The notes: generated from the letters alone by a model not told the origin. 64,000 nt of DNA from Bryobacterales bacterium (GCA_016713735.1 JADJOP010000037.1:372001-436000); one strand, 5' to 3'; shown: positions 1 to 8,721, counted from the stretch's first letter. Made by a program: numbers and translations.

Positions 1-381
1 GGAGTGCCATTCGTAGCCGGCGAGGGTCACGAATTTGCCGGGCGAATCGAATTCGCGAGCCATGGAAAGCACCTCCGGCCACCGCGCTCGGGTTACGGCG
101 AAGCCGTTGATCCATTTGTCTTCAATATTACCGGGGTAGCGGGCAATGTCATTCCAGTGCGCATGGGGCGTGTAGGCGAAAAAGTCCAGGTGTTCGCGAG
201 CAATCTCGTAGACCCGTCGCAACGAGCCCTGCGCATAGCCAACGTTGCCGTGGTTATGCAGGTCGCCGAAATAGGCATTAAGGCTGGACTGTTCGATTTG
301 AGCGGGTTCTGCGACCGCCGCGGAGAGTGCCGAGCCCAGGCAGGCCGTTTGGCGCATAAAATTCCGGCGAGAGAAGTTCAT
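1..381 (-). CDS. PHP/DUF3604-like metal-dependent phosphoesterase, Tat-exported, C-terminus cut by window edge
   Basis: This reading frame is open from ATG at 381-379 to the window edge (127 codons), so only the N-terminus is present. It starts with a twin-arginine-like signal (MNFSRRNFMRQTACLGSAL), suggesting Tat export. The mature part has YFGDLHNHG, a PHP-type metal-binding motif in which Asp and two His would bind metal, and later FFAYTPHAHW and LAGYEWHS. These are typical of DUF3604/PHP-like phosphoesterase proteins. Its start overlaps the stop of the upstream DUF1080 gene in an ATGA tetranucleotide, so the two genes are probably translationally coupled. The family call rests on short motifs; the substrate is unknown. 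Confidence 0.6.
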   Translation of the reverse strand, partial: MNFSRRNFMRQTACLGSALSAAVAEPAQIEQSSLNAYFGDLHNHGNVGYAQGSLRRVYEIAREHLDFFAYTPHAHWNDIARYPGNIEDKWINGFAVTRARWPEVLSMAREFDSPGKFVTLAGYEWHS

Positions 382-1103
382 AATTCCTTTATCGATATGT
401 TCCGAAACTGGACGAGACTGGGCGGCCCTGCCCATCGCCCGTCCTTCCAATTCCCGTGATGTTGGAGGCCAATCGGACCGCTTGCAGGGATTCCGGGTAC
501 CTGGGCGTTGTCAATTACCAGCCGGCCGTTCAGGATGATGGTCACACGATCGCCGATAAGCGTGATCTCGAACGTGTTCCATTCGCCAATATTGCGGTCC
601 GCGTGTACTTTGGGTGTCGCGGCCGCCCGCACGTTCGCTGGCAGCTTCAGATCGCGTCGAACGCTCCACAATTCTCCGGAACCTGCGGGCCAGCACCAAA
701 TGTTTACTTGCGGTCCTCCGCGAAGGAGAATCCCTGAGTCGGCGTCGGGAAACTCGACGATGACAGGCTTGCCGTTCTCGTCCTGCTTTTCCGACCCATC
801 CGGCAGAAGAATGCGGCCCTTGTACAGAACCGGAGCGGTCTTAAGCCGCCAATCGATACGGAGCGTGAAATTTCGAAAGGATTTCTCGGTCCAGAGATGC
901 TTATCGCCAGACGCTTCGCTTCGCGCGTCGTAGTCAATCACTCCATCAAGGACTTTCCAGTGCCCGCCATCACCGTCGGGGATTTTCCAACCCCGCAAGT
1001 CGCTGCCCGTAAAAAGTGAACGAAATCCCGGCGGCGCTTGCGCCCTCAGCGGAATTGCGGCCAGGGCCAGCAAGATTACGCAAGCGGTTTCGGTTTGCCG
1101 CAT
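378..1103 (-). CDS. Secreted DUF1080 (3-keto-disaccharide hydrolase-like) protein
   Basis: A 241-residue protein with an N-terminal signal peptide (MRQTETACVILLALAAIPLRAQA). It then shows the DUF1080 pattern: GFRSLFTGSDLRGWKIPDGDGGHWKVLDGVIDY near the start, DSGILLRGGPQVNIW in the middle, and WNTFEI followed by a GPIGLQHHG segment and VQFRNISIKEL at the C-terminus. DUF1080 proteins have a concanavalin-like beta-sandwich and are associated with 3-keto-glycoside hydrolysis or carbohydrate binding outside the cytoplasm. The length fits a single-domain member. The gene ends in an ATGA overlap with the downstream PHP-like gene, so the pair forms a small operon of exported proteins. The family is clear; the exact substrate cannot be seen. 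Confidence 0.85.
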   Translation of the reverse strand: MRQTETACVILLALAAIPLRAQAPPGFRSLFTGSDLRGWKIPDGDGGHWKVLDGVIDYDARSEASGDKHLWTEKSFRNFTLRIDWRLKTAPVLYKGRILLPDGSEKQDENGKPVIVEFPDADSGILLRGGPQVNIWCWPAGSGELWSVRRDLKLPANVRAAATPKVHADRNIGEWNTFEITLIGDRVTIILNGRLVIDNAQVPGIPASGPIGLQHHGNWKDGRWAGPPSLVQFRNISIKEL

Positions 1104-1680
1104 GTTTCGATGCTTTCCTCAGTAGGTATTTTTACAGCATACCTTCACCACAACAAGTTACGTAACGCACGAACTTCGTGCCGAGGCGGGGATCGCCGCA
1201 ACCGCAGGCGATTGATCGCGATCTCGCATAACCCGGAGGTGAGCATGACGTCGAACTGCACCACACCAGAGACGTCAAATCGAGGTGACTGGATCGCGCC
1301 CACATCGATGAATGCCAGTTGGAAAGTTGGGAATAATACGCCGACATCCCAGACCCGAAACGCACCTCAACGAGCCCAAGATCGGAGAGGTGGCTGAGTG
1401 GTGGAAAGCAACGGTTTGCTAAACCGCTGCCCGCGAACCTGTGATCCAGCCGCGTGGTACAGCCTACTTGCGCACCTGCCTTCGGCGCATAGCGACCCCG
1501 CTCCAAAGCTTCCTTTGGTTTCCCTCCACTTTTAATATTTTAACAACTTGGGGAATCTGCTTTTCGCTCAAAGGCAACCCAACTCAACTCAAGGGGAGGG
1601 TTTTTGTCACGGTTTTGCCACGGTGCAGATGTCTGACGAAGACTGCTTTTATCATCGAAGTCACAACTACGGAAAAGGGC
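1104..1680. other. Intergenic region between DUF1080 gene and ECF sigma gene
   Basis: About 580 bases without a convincing protein gene. Apart from the tRNA-Ser fragment at 1384-1430, there is a locally AT-richer stretch around 1525-1560 (ttttaatattttaacaactt). I could assign no function to it. The short open frames here have no recognisable motifs or ribosome binding sites. Confidence 0.5.
1384..1430 (+). pseudogene. tRNA-Ser(GCU) 5' fragment lacking the T arm and 3' acceptor strand
   Basis: The stretch begins GGAGAGG (acceptor 5' strand) and TG. It continues with a 3-bp D stem (GCT/AGC) around an AGTGGTGGAA D loop, then an anticodon arm with loop TTGCTAA (anticodon GCT, serine). The stem has four good pairs and one mismatch at its base. 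This is the standard layout of bacterial tRNA-Ser(GCU). After the anticodon stem the sequence (CCCGCGAACCTGTGATCC) has no GGTTCGAATCC T arm and no CCTCTCC acceptor partner, up to the next gene. I therefore read it as a truncated tRNA gene, not a working one. Confidence 0.6.
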
Positions 1681-2252
1681 TTATCCCCTCGCATTAAGCT
1701 CGCGAAATAGCCACGCCTTCGCCAGCCTCCAGTCGCGCGAAACGGTTTCCTCTGAGATCTCGAGCACCTCCGCGGTTTCTTCCACGCTCAGGCCCCCAAA
1801 GAACCGCAGTTCCACCACCCGGCCTTTGCGCTCATCGATTTTGGCGAGCGATGTGAGCGCCGCATCCAAAGCCTCGACCTCAACTCCACGCGCCTTGGTC
1901 CCAATCATGACCTCGTCCAGCGGAACCTCCACCTGTCCCCCACCTCGCTTGGCGTAGCGCCGTTTGCGCGCATGATCCACCAGAATTCGCCGGATCATTT
2001 GCGAACACAGGGCAAAGAAGTGGGCTCGATTCTGGCAGCGGATGCCCCGTGACTGGACCAGTTTCATATACGCTTCATGCGCCAGAGTGCCGGATTGCAG
2101 GATGTGCCCAGACGTACGGCGGCTTAACTGCCGGCGGGCGATTCTGCGCAAATCTTCATAAACCATGGGCATCAAAGCGCCTAGAGCTTTGTCATCGCCC
2201 TGGTCCAAGCCACTAGCAAGCCGCTTATGTCCTCGGAATCACTGGGATTCAC
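1681..2252 (-). CDS. ECF RNA polymerase sigma factor (TIGR02999-like), N-terminal frameshift
   Basis: The main frame (from 2208 down) encodes DQGDDKALGALMPMVYEDLRRIARRQL, a region-2 stretch IRRILVDHARKRRYAKRGG and a region-4 helix-turn-helix ELRFFGGLSVEETAEVLEISEETVSRDW. This is the pattern of the TIGR02999 ECF group common in Acidobacteriota. Such proteins normally begin with a VTxLLxAW segment before this point. That segment is present upstream in another frame: GTG at 2252 gives VNPSDSEDISGLLVAW up to position 2205. Restoring one G at 2205 joins VAW to DQGDD in frame. The gene therefore has a one-base deletion, or a consensus error, near codon 16. If real, translation would need an internal start (TTG at 2208), losing part of region 2. 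Its targets may include the neighbouring secreted proteins, which is inference. Confidence 0.8.
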
Positions 2253-2434
2253 GTTTTCCAGACTACACCATCGAAAATACTTCAAACTCTGATGCCGGGA
2301 TTTGCCGGCGGTTCACGGTATTAGGTTTGACAGGTTGAGAAATTTGGCGAACCGGCGTGCGAGCGGAGCAAGTCAAGCCCGTTCCCCTACACCCAAGCAA
2401 TCAACCTGGCAGCCAGCTTTGGCAAGGAGCAAAC

Positions 2435-3412
2435 ATGAACTGTCTTCGGAGAACAATCGCGACGGCCGCGCTTGTGGCGGCATGCACCACTGCAGGCTTC
2501 GGTCAAGCCGCAGAGCAACCGGTGGTATTGACGATCGACATCAGCAACGTAGTTCATTACCGGGGGGATGTAACCGAGCCCACCAAGTTGGCAAGGGAGC
2601 CCGGAGTGACGACTCCAGGACCATCGAGAGCTTTCCAATATAGTGCGGCCATCAGTGACATCGTTGCCGTGAATGGGAAGCCGGTGAAAGGCCTCCTCAC
2701 CAGCAGGACCTCAGCGCTCATTGCCAGAGTGAATCCTCAGGCAGGGCAAGCGATTGCGGACCACGACGGCAACGGACCCTACTTGTCCTTTTTCCAGTTC
2801 CAGGGATCCGACGGAAACTGGATCGGCACCCTTTGGACTGGCGGGGGCCTTCCTGGGCCGAGCCATGCCATCCTCGGGGGCAATGGAGCGTTCTTCGGCG
2901 TGGAAGGTGAACACCGCGAGTGGGAGCAAGTGACGCCCTTCAGGATTGCTTCGGTCTCGGAAGACCCGGCCAATCGCCGCCTCAACGGTGGCGGCAAGGG
3001 ACGGGTCATCGTTAGCTTGTATCCGAAGCACCGCCCGGTGGTAGATGTTTCGCCCGCGGGGCCGGCTATCTACCACAGTGCCGACTTTTCGCCGGTGACC
3101 GCGACCAGCCCGGCACGCGCGGGTGAGGTCCTGATTGTGCGAGCTAAGAATCTCGGCCCCACCCGGCCCGATCTTCTGCCTCCGGGAAGCCGGCTGTTCA
3201 AAGCCGATGCGGTCGAGGTGGTCAACTCACCGATAGAAGTGACCGTCAGCGGAATGGACGCCGAGGTAATCAACAAAGTCGGCTGGCCCGGCACCTATGA
3301 CCTGTATCGCGTGGATTTCCGCGTCCCGTCAGGGCTTGCACAGGGAAAGGCAACGATCTATCTCACCTCGGCTTGGATACCAGGCCCGCCGGTGGAGTTC
3401 GATGTCCAGTAG
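2435..3412 (+). CDS. Secreted TIGR03437-domain protein, paralogue 1
   Basis: 325 residues from ATG 2435, chosen because GGAG lies just upstream and a signal peptide follows (MNCLRRTIATAALVAACTTAGFGQ). The middle region has VLTIDISNVVHYRGD, DIVAVNGKPVKG and EDPANRRLNGGGKGRVIVSLYPKHRP. The last ~110 residues match the TIGR03437 C-terminal domain: GPAIYHSADFSPVTATSPARAGEVLIVRAKNLGPTRP, then VNSPIEVTVSGMDAEV, GWPGTYDLYRVDFRVPSG and AWIPGPPVEF. These domains are confined largely to Acidobacteriota and resemble Ig-like folds. The gene is the first of three similar genes in tandem and is closest to paralogue 3. The function is unknown; secretion is predicted from the signal peptide. Confidence 0.85.
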   Translation: MNCLRRTIATAALVAACTTAGFGQAAEQPVVLTIDISNVVHYRGDVTEPTKLAREPGVTTPGPSRAFQYSAAISDIVAVNGKPVKGLLTSRTSALIARVNPQAGQAIADHDGNGPYLSFFQFQGSDGNWIGTLWTGGGLPGPSHAILGGNGAFFGVEGEHREWEQVTPFRIASVSEDPANRRLNGGGKGRVIVSLYPKHRPVVDVSPAGPAIYHSADFSPVTATSPARAGEVLIVRAKNLGPTRPDLLPPGSRLFKADAVEVVNSPIEVTVSGMDAEVINKVGWPGTYDLYRVDFRVPSGLAQGKATIYLTSAWIPGPPVEFDVQ

Positions 3413-3465
3413 GACCACCGTGGTTCAACAGCTGGGCCCGTAATTAGATCAAGAGGCGCCGGTCT

Positions 3466-3601
3466 CTAATCAGGTGGGGTGGCTGGGAGAGACCGACGTT
3501 GATCGGGTCGATTTCCAGGCGCCGTCCGATGCGGCTTTGGGTCTCGTAACTCTTCCATTGACCGGGGCATGGATTGCGGGTCCTGTTCTCACATTCCCAG
3601 C
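3466..3601 (+). pseudogene. C-terminal remnant of a fourth TIGR03437 paralogue
   Basis: The translation VGWLGETDVDRVDFQAPSDAALGLVTLPLTGAWIAGPVLTFP closely parallels the C-terminal end of paralogue 3 (IGWPGETDVYRVDFQVPSDAASGAATIQLTAAWIPGPAVTIP). Nothing of the N-terminal two thirds is found, and there is no start codon or ribosome binding site of its own. It lies between paralogues 1 and 2 and is best read as a relic of an earlier duplication in this tandem family. The rest of 3413-3823 shows nothing recognisable. Confidence 0.75.
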
Positions 3602-3823
3602 CGGGCAACAGATATGGATGGGCCGTCACGCAGCTCATCCTCTCATGCAATCCGTGGAACTTGGCGACGTGACCGCGGGGTGGACAGTCTATTTCCAGCG
3701 ACAGTATCCCTACCCCAGCAGGTGGTCCTGTGTGACGCCGGCGCAAGAACGGGTTGAAGGCCGACACGTCGGTGCCTTGGCCAGCGATCTATCTACAATT
3801 TCTGACTTAGCAAAGGAGCGAAT

Positions 3824-4885
3824 ATGAAGAGTCTTTGGAGAGCCATCGCGGTCCCCGCGCCAGCGATTCGTGACACTGCGGGGCATCGCTTGAGGCGCTT
3901 GGCACTAGCCGGGTGCCTGTCCCTTTGGGGCGTTGTGGGCCGGGCGCAGGTGTCCCCTCCGGTCCTTCTGGAGATCGACATTGAGAATTACGTCCAATAC
4001 TGGAATGACGGCGGAGACCCATCCAAGTTCGCAACCGACGCCAAAAATAGAGCAACGACGCGGATCTTCCCGGCCTTCACGGAGTCGCTGCACCTTGCCG
4101 ATATCGTGGCCGTGAATGGCAGACCAGCCAAGGGTACCTATATCAATCGTGGCCAACTCCTCCGGTTCAATCCCGCGATGGCGTCCGGACAAACCATCGC
4201 CGACATCTCCCGGAGTGGTGGCTCTGGCCTTCAAGCCTTCGAAATCCAGCAGCCAGATGGCACTTCGATCGGCACGATCATGGCCCAATGGCTAACCGGC
4301 GGCTCACCTCCGCCCGGGTCGCCGGCAGCAATGACAGCGGGCAACGGCGCGATCGTCGGCGGCACCGGTGCGTTCCTTAACGTTAGGGGACAGTCCGGAT
4401 TCGTGGGGGGATCTGGGAACCGCAACACATCCTTTGAGGAGGATCCGTCGAACCGGCGGGTGCATGGAGGAGGGCGCCTGCGCATGTTGCTGTCCCTTAC
4501 TCCCCTGTCCCGGCCTCAGATCCAGATGACAGGGACCGCGCCCGCAGTGGTCCACTCCAACGACTTCAGTGTGGTGACAGCCGCGAAGCCGGCGAAGGCG
4601 GGCGACCTTCTTTCCCTGTTCGCCACCGGTCTTGGGCCTGTCCGAGGCAACCTCGAGCTGGGCAAGCCGTTCCCAACAAGTCCTCTGGCGCCCGTTAACT
4701 CTCCAGTCGAGGTGATGGTGAATGGGATATCCGCCGAGGTGCTCGCCGCCGTAGGCTACCCGGGCTCGGCCGATGGCTACCAAGTAAACTTCCGCGTGCC
4801 GTCTGGCATATCGCCCGGAATGGCAACACTTCAGGTAATCACCGCTTGGATTCCCAGTTCCTCAGTGTCCATCGCAATTCAGTGA
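3824..4885 (+). CDS. Secreted TIGR03437-domain protein, paralogue 2
   Basis: 353 residues; ATG 3824 is preceded by AAAGGAG at good spacing. The N-terminus is longer than in the other paralogues, with the hydrophobic signal segment at residues ~25-42 (LRRLALAGCLSLWGVVGRAQ). Common features follow: LLEIDIENYVQYW, HLADIVAVNGRPAKGTY, EEDPSNRRVHGGGRLRMLLSL, and the TIGR03437 tail with VVHSNDFSVVTAAKPAKAGDLLSLFATGLGP, VNSPVEVMVNGISAEV, YQVNFRVPSG and AWIPSSSVSI. It is the most divergent of the three. A glycine-rich insertion (GGSPPPGSPAAMTAGNGAIVGG) sits before the RRVHGGG motif. The role is unknown, presumably in the envelope or secreted. Confidence 0.85.
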   Translation: MKSLWRAIAVPAPAIRDTAGHRLRRLALAGCLSLWGVVGRAQVSPPVLLEIDIENYVQYWNDGGDPSKFATDAKNRATTRIFPAFTESLHLADIVAVNGRPAKGTYINRGQLLRFNPAMASGQTIADISRSGGSGLQAFEIQQPDGTSIGTIMAQWLTGGSPPPGSPAAMTAGNGAIVGGTGAFLNVRGQSGFVGGSGNRNTSFEEDPSNRRVHGGGRLRMLLSLTPLSRPQIQMTGTAPAVVHSNDFSVVTAAKPAKAGDLLSLFATGLGPVRGNLELGKPFPTSPLAPVNSPVEVMVNGISAEVLAAVGYPGSADGYQVNFRVPSGISPGMATLQVITAWIPSSSVSIAIQ

Positions 4886-4990
4886 CGTGGACTTAGGCAC
4901 CGCATCCTAACACTGGGGAATTTTTCGCGAACACAGTCTGTTGCTCAGGAGGTTTCTCTTGAGCCTATCAAAGGAAAGAGTCCAAACTAT

Positions 4991-5944
4991 ATGAAAACTA
5001 AATGTCTGCTGGCAGCCTTGGTTGCCAATTCGATACTGGCGCAAGTGCAGGAGCAACCAGTTGTACTCACGATCGATGTCGAAAACCATGTTCTCTATCG
5101 AGGGACAGTCTTTGATGCAACTCAGTTAGCGAAAGAGCCGGGTCCGACAACGTCGGTGAATCAAGCCTTTGTTGAAGCGGTCAGCGTCGCCGACATCGTG
5201 GCGGTCAATGGAAAACCGGCCAAGGGACTCTGGTCGACCACGGTGTACGCCATGCCGTACAGGGCCGCGCCCCAGCCTGGGCAGCCGATCGCGGATTTCG
5301 ACCTGGGAGGGACCTTGTATTGCACGTTTCATGTCTACCTTCCCGATGGCACCTACGTGGGGACGCTCTCCGACACAGGAGCGACACCTCCGGGAGGGCA
5401 TGTTGTGATGGGCGGGCTGGGTGGATTCTCCGGTGTGGTCGGAGAACATCGTTTGGTGGTAAGGGTCCCCAACGGACAGGCGTCCACGGCTGAGGACCCC
5501 GCCAACCGGCGCAATCGCGCAGGTGGAAAGATCCAAGCGATCTTCTATCTGTACCCCAAGTTCCGGCCTACAGTGCAAATGACCTCTGCCGGACCTGCGG
5601 TCTTTCATGGCGCCGACTTTTCGCCGGTGACAGCGGGAAACCCCGCCAGCAGGGGCGAAGTACTGATCGTGCGTGCCACGGGATTGGGTCCAGTGAAGCC
5701 AGATCTGATGCCTCGCGGCTCCGTGCGCTTCTCCGCCGATCCGTTGCAGGAGGTCAACTCGCCGGTGGAGGTAACCATCAACGAGAAAGCCGTGCCAGCG
5801 ATCACCAAAATCGGCTGGCCGGGAGAAACGGACGTCTACCGCGTCGATTTCCAGGTGCCCTCCGATGCCGCCTCTGGGGCTGCTACCATTCAGCTAACCG
5901 CGGCATGGATTCCGGGCCCTGCCGTGACGATTCCCATCAAGTGA
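4991..5944 (+). CDS. Secreted TIGR03437-domain protein, paralogue 3
   Basis: 317 residues beginning with a short signal peptide (MKTKCLLAALVANSILAQ). An AAAGGAAAG sequence lies ~13 bases upstream, rather far for a Shine-Dalgarno site. The body repeats the family landmarks: VVLTIDVENHVLYRGTV, VSVADIVAVNGKPAKGLW, EDPANRRNRAGGKIQAIFYLYPKFRP, and the TIGR03437 domain (VFHGADFSPVTAGNPASRGEVLIVRATGLGPVKP ... DVYRVDFQVPSDAASGAATIQLTAAWIPGP). It is more similar to paralogue 1 and to the remnant at 3466-3601 than to paralogue 2. Its 3' end is 70 bases before the kinase gene on the same strand, so co-transcription is possible. Confidence 0.85.
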   Translation: MKTKCLLAALVANSILAQVQEQPVVLTIDVENHVLYRGTVFDATQLAKEPGPTTSVNQAFVEAVSVADIVAVNGKPAKGLWSTTVYAMPYRAAPQPGQPIADFDLGGTLYCTFHVYLPDGTYVGTLSDTGATPPGGHVVMGGLGGFSGVVGEHRLVVRVPNGQASTAEDPANRRNRAGGKIQAIFYLYPKFRPTVQMTSAGPAVFHGADFSPVTAGNPASRGEVLIVRATGLGPVKPDLMPRGSVRFSADPLQEVNSPVEVTINEKAVPAITKIGWPGETDVYRVDFQVPSDAASGAATIQLTAAWIPGPAVTIPIK

Positions 5945-6014
5945 CGCAGCAAAGGATAGGATCTCTCCGGGAGCCCGCGGCCCCGTTGCTTCGATGCACT
6001 CCAGGAGTACGAGT

Positions 6015-8549
6015 ATGCTAGCCGAACGATGGCGTCAAATCGAAAGCGTCTTCAACGCTGCACACGAGACAACGGCTGAGGCGCGAGTACGATTTCTTGA
6101 CAAAGCGTGCAGCGGCGATCAGGCGCTTCGCCGCGAGGTGGAATCGCTGCTGGCTATCGAGGGACTGGCAGCCGGCTTCCTCGAGTCGGATTCATCCGGC
6201 TCGCCTGCCCCGGTAGCCCACGAACCGGTGCCGCCGGGCGAGCGAATCGGACCCTACACGGTCATGGATCTCCTCGGCACCGGCGGCATGGGTCAAGTCT
6301 ATAAAGCTCATGACAATCGCCTCGATCGCCATGTAGCCATCAAGTTCCTTCCGCGAGCCATGACGGGCGATTCGGCGGCCCAGGATCGGTTCAAGCGCGA
6401 GGCTCGCGCGGCCTCGGCACTGAACCACCCGAACATCTGCACTATTTATGATGTGGGGGAATTTCTAGGACGCTCGTTCCTCGTCATGGAATTGCTCGAA
6501 GGGCAGTCGCTCAAGGACCGTATTGCCGAAGAACCCACACCGCTCCCGGAGTTGCTGTCAGTGACCCGACAGGTTTGCGCAGCTCTTGAGGCAGCGCATG
6601 CCAGGAGCATTGTGCACCGGGATGTGAAGCCGGCCAATATCTTCGTCACCCACGGCGGGCAGGTGAAGATCCTGGATTTTGGCTTGGCAAAGCGCGACGC
6701 GGAGGCTGCCGCTGGTTCCAGTGCAACGCCGCGGCTGAATGCGGGCGCTGGCAATCTCTCCTTCTCTCTCACCGCCACCGGAACGATTATGGGAACTCTC
6801 GCCTACATGTCTCCGGAACAAGCGGTGGGCGAGGAAGTCGATGCACGCAGCGACATTTTTTCGTTAGGCGTTGTGCTGTATGAGATGGCCACCGGCCGGA
6901 TTCCTTTCCGCGGCAAGACGCCCGCCGGAATCATCGGCTCAATTCTCACCGAATCGCCCGTGAAACCCTCAGCCGTGAACGGGGCGGTCCCGGCCAGCTT
7001 GGACCGGGTGATTCTCAAGACACTGGAGAAAGACCGGGAAGTCCGATATCAGTCCATCGCCAGTTTGTCCGCGGATCTGGAGGAGTGGCAGCAATCGGAA
7101 GCGGCCACCGCGACTGTGCGGACCCGCCGCTGGATGCTGGTCGCCGCGGGGATAGGCGCGGCCAGCGTGGCCGGTGGAGCATTCCTCTTGCGGTGGCCGC
7201 TGTCTTCGCCGGAACCCAGAATCATGGTCGCCGTGCTGCCGTTCGAAAACATAGGAGGTAATCCGGAAGAGGCCTTTTTGGCCGACGGCCTGCATCAGGA
7301 CATGATCTCGATATTGAACCGGCTCTACCCGGACCGGCTTGGCGCAATCGCGCGTACTTCCATCAAACGCTACCAGGCGGGAAGCTCAACGATCGAACAG
7401 ATCGGGAGGGATTTGAAGGTACGCTATGTGGTCGAAGGCGGAGTTCAAAGAAAGGGCGGACGAGCCCACGTCACCGCTCGACTGATTCGAGTAAGAGACC
7501 AGTCGCCAATTTGGAACGGGACTTACAACCGCGATCTGGGTCAGATCCTGGCCGCGCAATCCGAAATCGCCCAGGCGATTGCCCAGGGGATCGGGCGGGG
7601 CTTGCGGCCCGAACCGCGAGTCTCGGCGGCACTGGTGCGGCCGTTGAACGCCAACGCGCATGAAGCTTACCTTCGTGGCGAGTATGCCAAGGCCGTGAAA
7701 TTCGACCCCGGCTATGCATCGGCCTACGCGGGTCTCGCGAATCAACTGTATTATCCCAGCTTATTTGGTTTTCTGCCGCCTCGCGAGGCTTTTACGAGTA
7801 TGATTAATGCCTCTTCCCGGGCGCTGGAGTTGGATCCGACGCAGGCCAGTGCGCATGCGTCGATGGCATTGGGCAAGCTCCACCTGCAATGGAGTTGGTC
7901 AGAAGCGGAGGAAGGCATTCGCCGCGCTGTTGGCCTTGATCCCGCGGATGGCGATGTGCGGCACTCGCTCGCGCACATCCTCATATGGACGGGCCGCGCC
8001 GAGGAATCCACGCGGGAGTGTCGACGTGCGATTGAACTCGATCCGTTTAACCCTGCCTTGATCTCCTGCCTGGGTTTTCATTACTTCTTAGCCGGAGATG
8101 AAGACAAGGCTCTTGAGGCGACGCGCCGGGCGCTCGCGTTTGACCCCAAGCATGGGTGGGCGCTGATGACATTAGGTTGGATCTACGAGCAGAAGGGCAT
8201 GTTTCAGGAAGCATTGTCAGCGTTACGGAAATCCTGGGACATCACGATACAGAAGGCATCCATCGCGCATGCCTTTGCGCGCTCCGGGAACAGGTCGCGG
8301 GCGGAGAAACTTCTTGGTGAACTGCTGGCTGAATCAAAGAAGAAATACATTTCCCCGTATGATATTGCCGTCATTTATGCCGGACTTGATGACAAGGAGC
8401 GTGCCTTCGAATGGCTGAACACGGCCTACGAGGAACATTCGGGGTTTCTGCCGTTCGTAAACTCGGATCCGAGGTTTAGGCCGTTCCGGGCCGACGAGCG
8501 ATTTCAGGACCTGTTGCGGCGAATGCGATTCCCAAAACGGCAGGCGTGA
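6015..8549 (+). CDS. Membrane Ser/Thr protein kinase with TolB-like and TPR extracytoplasmic region
   Basis: 844 residues from ATG 6015, chosen because AGGAG lies 7 bases upstream; an ATG at 5994 has no such site. Residues ~75-340 form a Hanks-type kinase: glycine loop GTGGMGQVYKA, catalytic Lys in HVAIKFL, HRDVKPANIF (catalytic Asp ~203), DFGLA, MSPEQA and DIFSLGVVLYEM. One membrane segment (RRWMLVAAGIGAASVAGGAFLL, ~370-395) follows. Then comes a TolB/adenylate-cyclase-associated module (VLPFENIGGNPEEAFLADGLHQDMI) and several TPR repeats to the end (e.g. ALELDPTQASAHASMALGKL, AIELDPFNPALISCLGFHYFLAGD). All catalytic residues are present. The usual model for this architecture is an extracytoplasmic sensor arm controlling a cytoplasmic kinase. 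The substrate is unknown. Confidence 0.92.
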   Translation: MLAERWRQIESVFNAAHETTAEARVRFLDKACSGDQALRREVESLLAIEGLAAGFLESDSSGSPAPVAHEPVPPGERIGPYTVMDLLGTGGMGQVYKAHDNRLDRHVAIKFLPRAMTGDSAAQDRFKREARAASALNHPNICTIYDVGEFLGRSFLVMELLEGQSLKDRIAEEPTPLPELLSVTRQVCAALEAAHARSIVHRDVKPANIFVTHGGQVKILDFGLAKRDAEAAAGSSATPRLNAGAGNLSFSLTATGTIMGTLAYMSPEQAVGEEVDARSDIFSLGVVLYEMATGRIPFRGKTPAGIIGSILTESPVKPSAVNGAVPASLDRVILKTLEKDREVRYQSIASLSADLEEWQQSEAATATVRTRRWMLVAAGIGAASVAGGAFLLRWPLSSPEPRIMVAVLPFENIGGNPEEAFLADGLHQDMISILNRLYPDRLGAIARTSIKRYQAGSSTIEQIGRDLKVRYVVEGGVQRKGGRAHVTARLIRVRDQSPIWNGTYNRDLGQILAAQSEIAQAIAQGIGRGLRPEPRVSAALVRPLNANAHEAYLRGEYAKAVKFDPGYASAYAGLANQLYYPSLFGFLPPREAFTSMINASSRALELDPTQASAHASMALGKLHLQWSWSEAEEGIRRAVGLDPADGDVRHSLAHILIWTGRAEESTRECRRAIELDPFNPALISCLGFHYFLAGDEDKALEATRRALAFDPKHGWALMTLGWIYEQKGMFQEALSALRKSWDITIQKASIAHAFARSGNRSRAEKLLGELLAESKKKYISPYDIAVIYAGLDDKERAFEWLNTAYEEHSGFLPFVNSDPRFRPFRADERFQDLLRRMRFPKRQA

Positions 8550-8664
8550 ACCTGGCTAGCGGAGCCCGAGCGCTGGCGTCGTACTCAAGTGACGATTCGA
8601 CCTTTGGTTCAGGTAAAAGGCCATGAAGAGGAGTGGGGAACGCCGGCTCTGCTCCCGAATGTTT

Positions 8665-8721
8665 GTGAGCGCTACGTGAACCACAAGAGTCTGCCACCCC
8701 TGTGGTTCACGTAGCGCTCAC
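8665..8721. terminator. Perfect 21-bp inverted repeat with 15-nt loop
   Basis: The left arm at 8665-8685 (GTGAGCGCTACGTGAACCAC plus A) is perfectly complementary to the right arm at 8701-8721; the loop is 8686-8700. It lies ~115 bases after the kinase stop. On the other strand it coincides with the end of a small Cys-rich frame. There is no clear T-run on either side (GTATTTT only partly), so a bidirectional terminator is plausible but unproven. A mobile-element or binding-site origin is also possible. Confidence 0.55.

Noticed and set aside
1384..1460. Functional tRNA-Ser
   Set aside because: No T arm or 3' acceptor strand can be found downstream.
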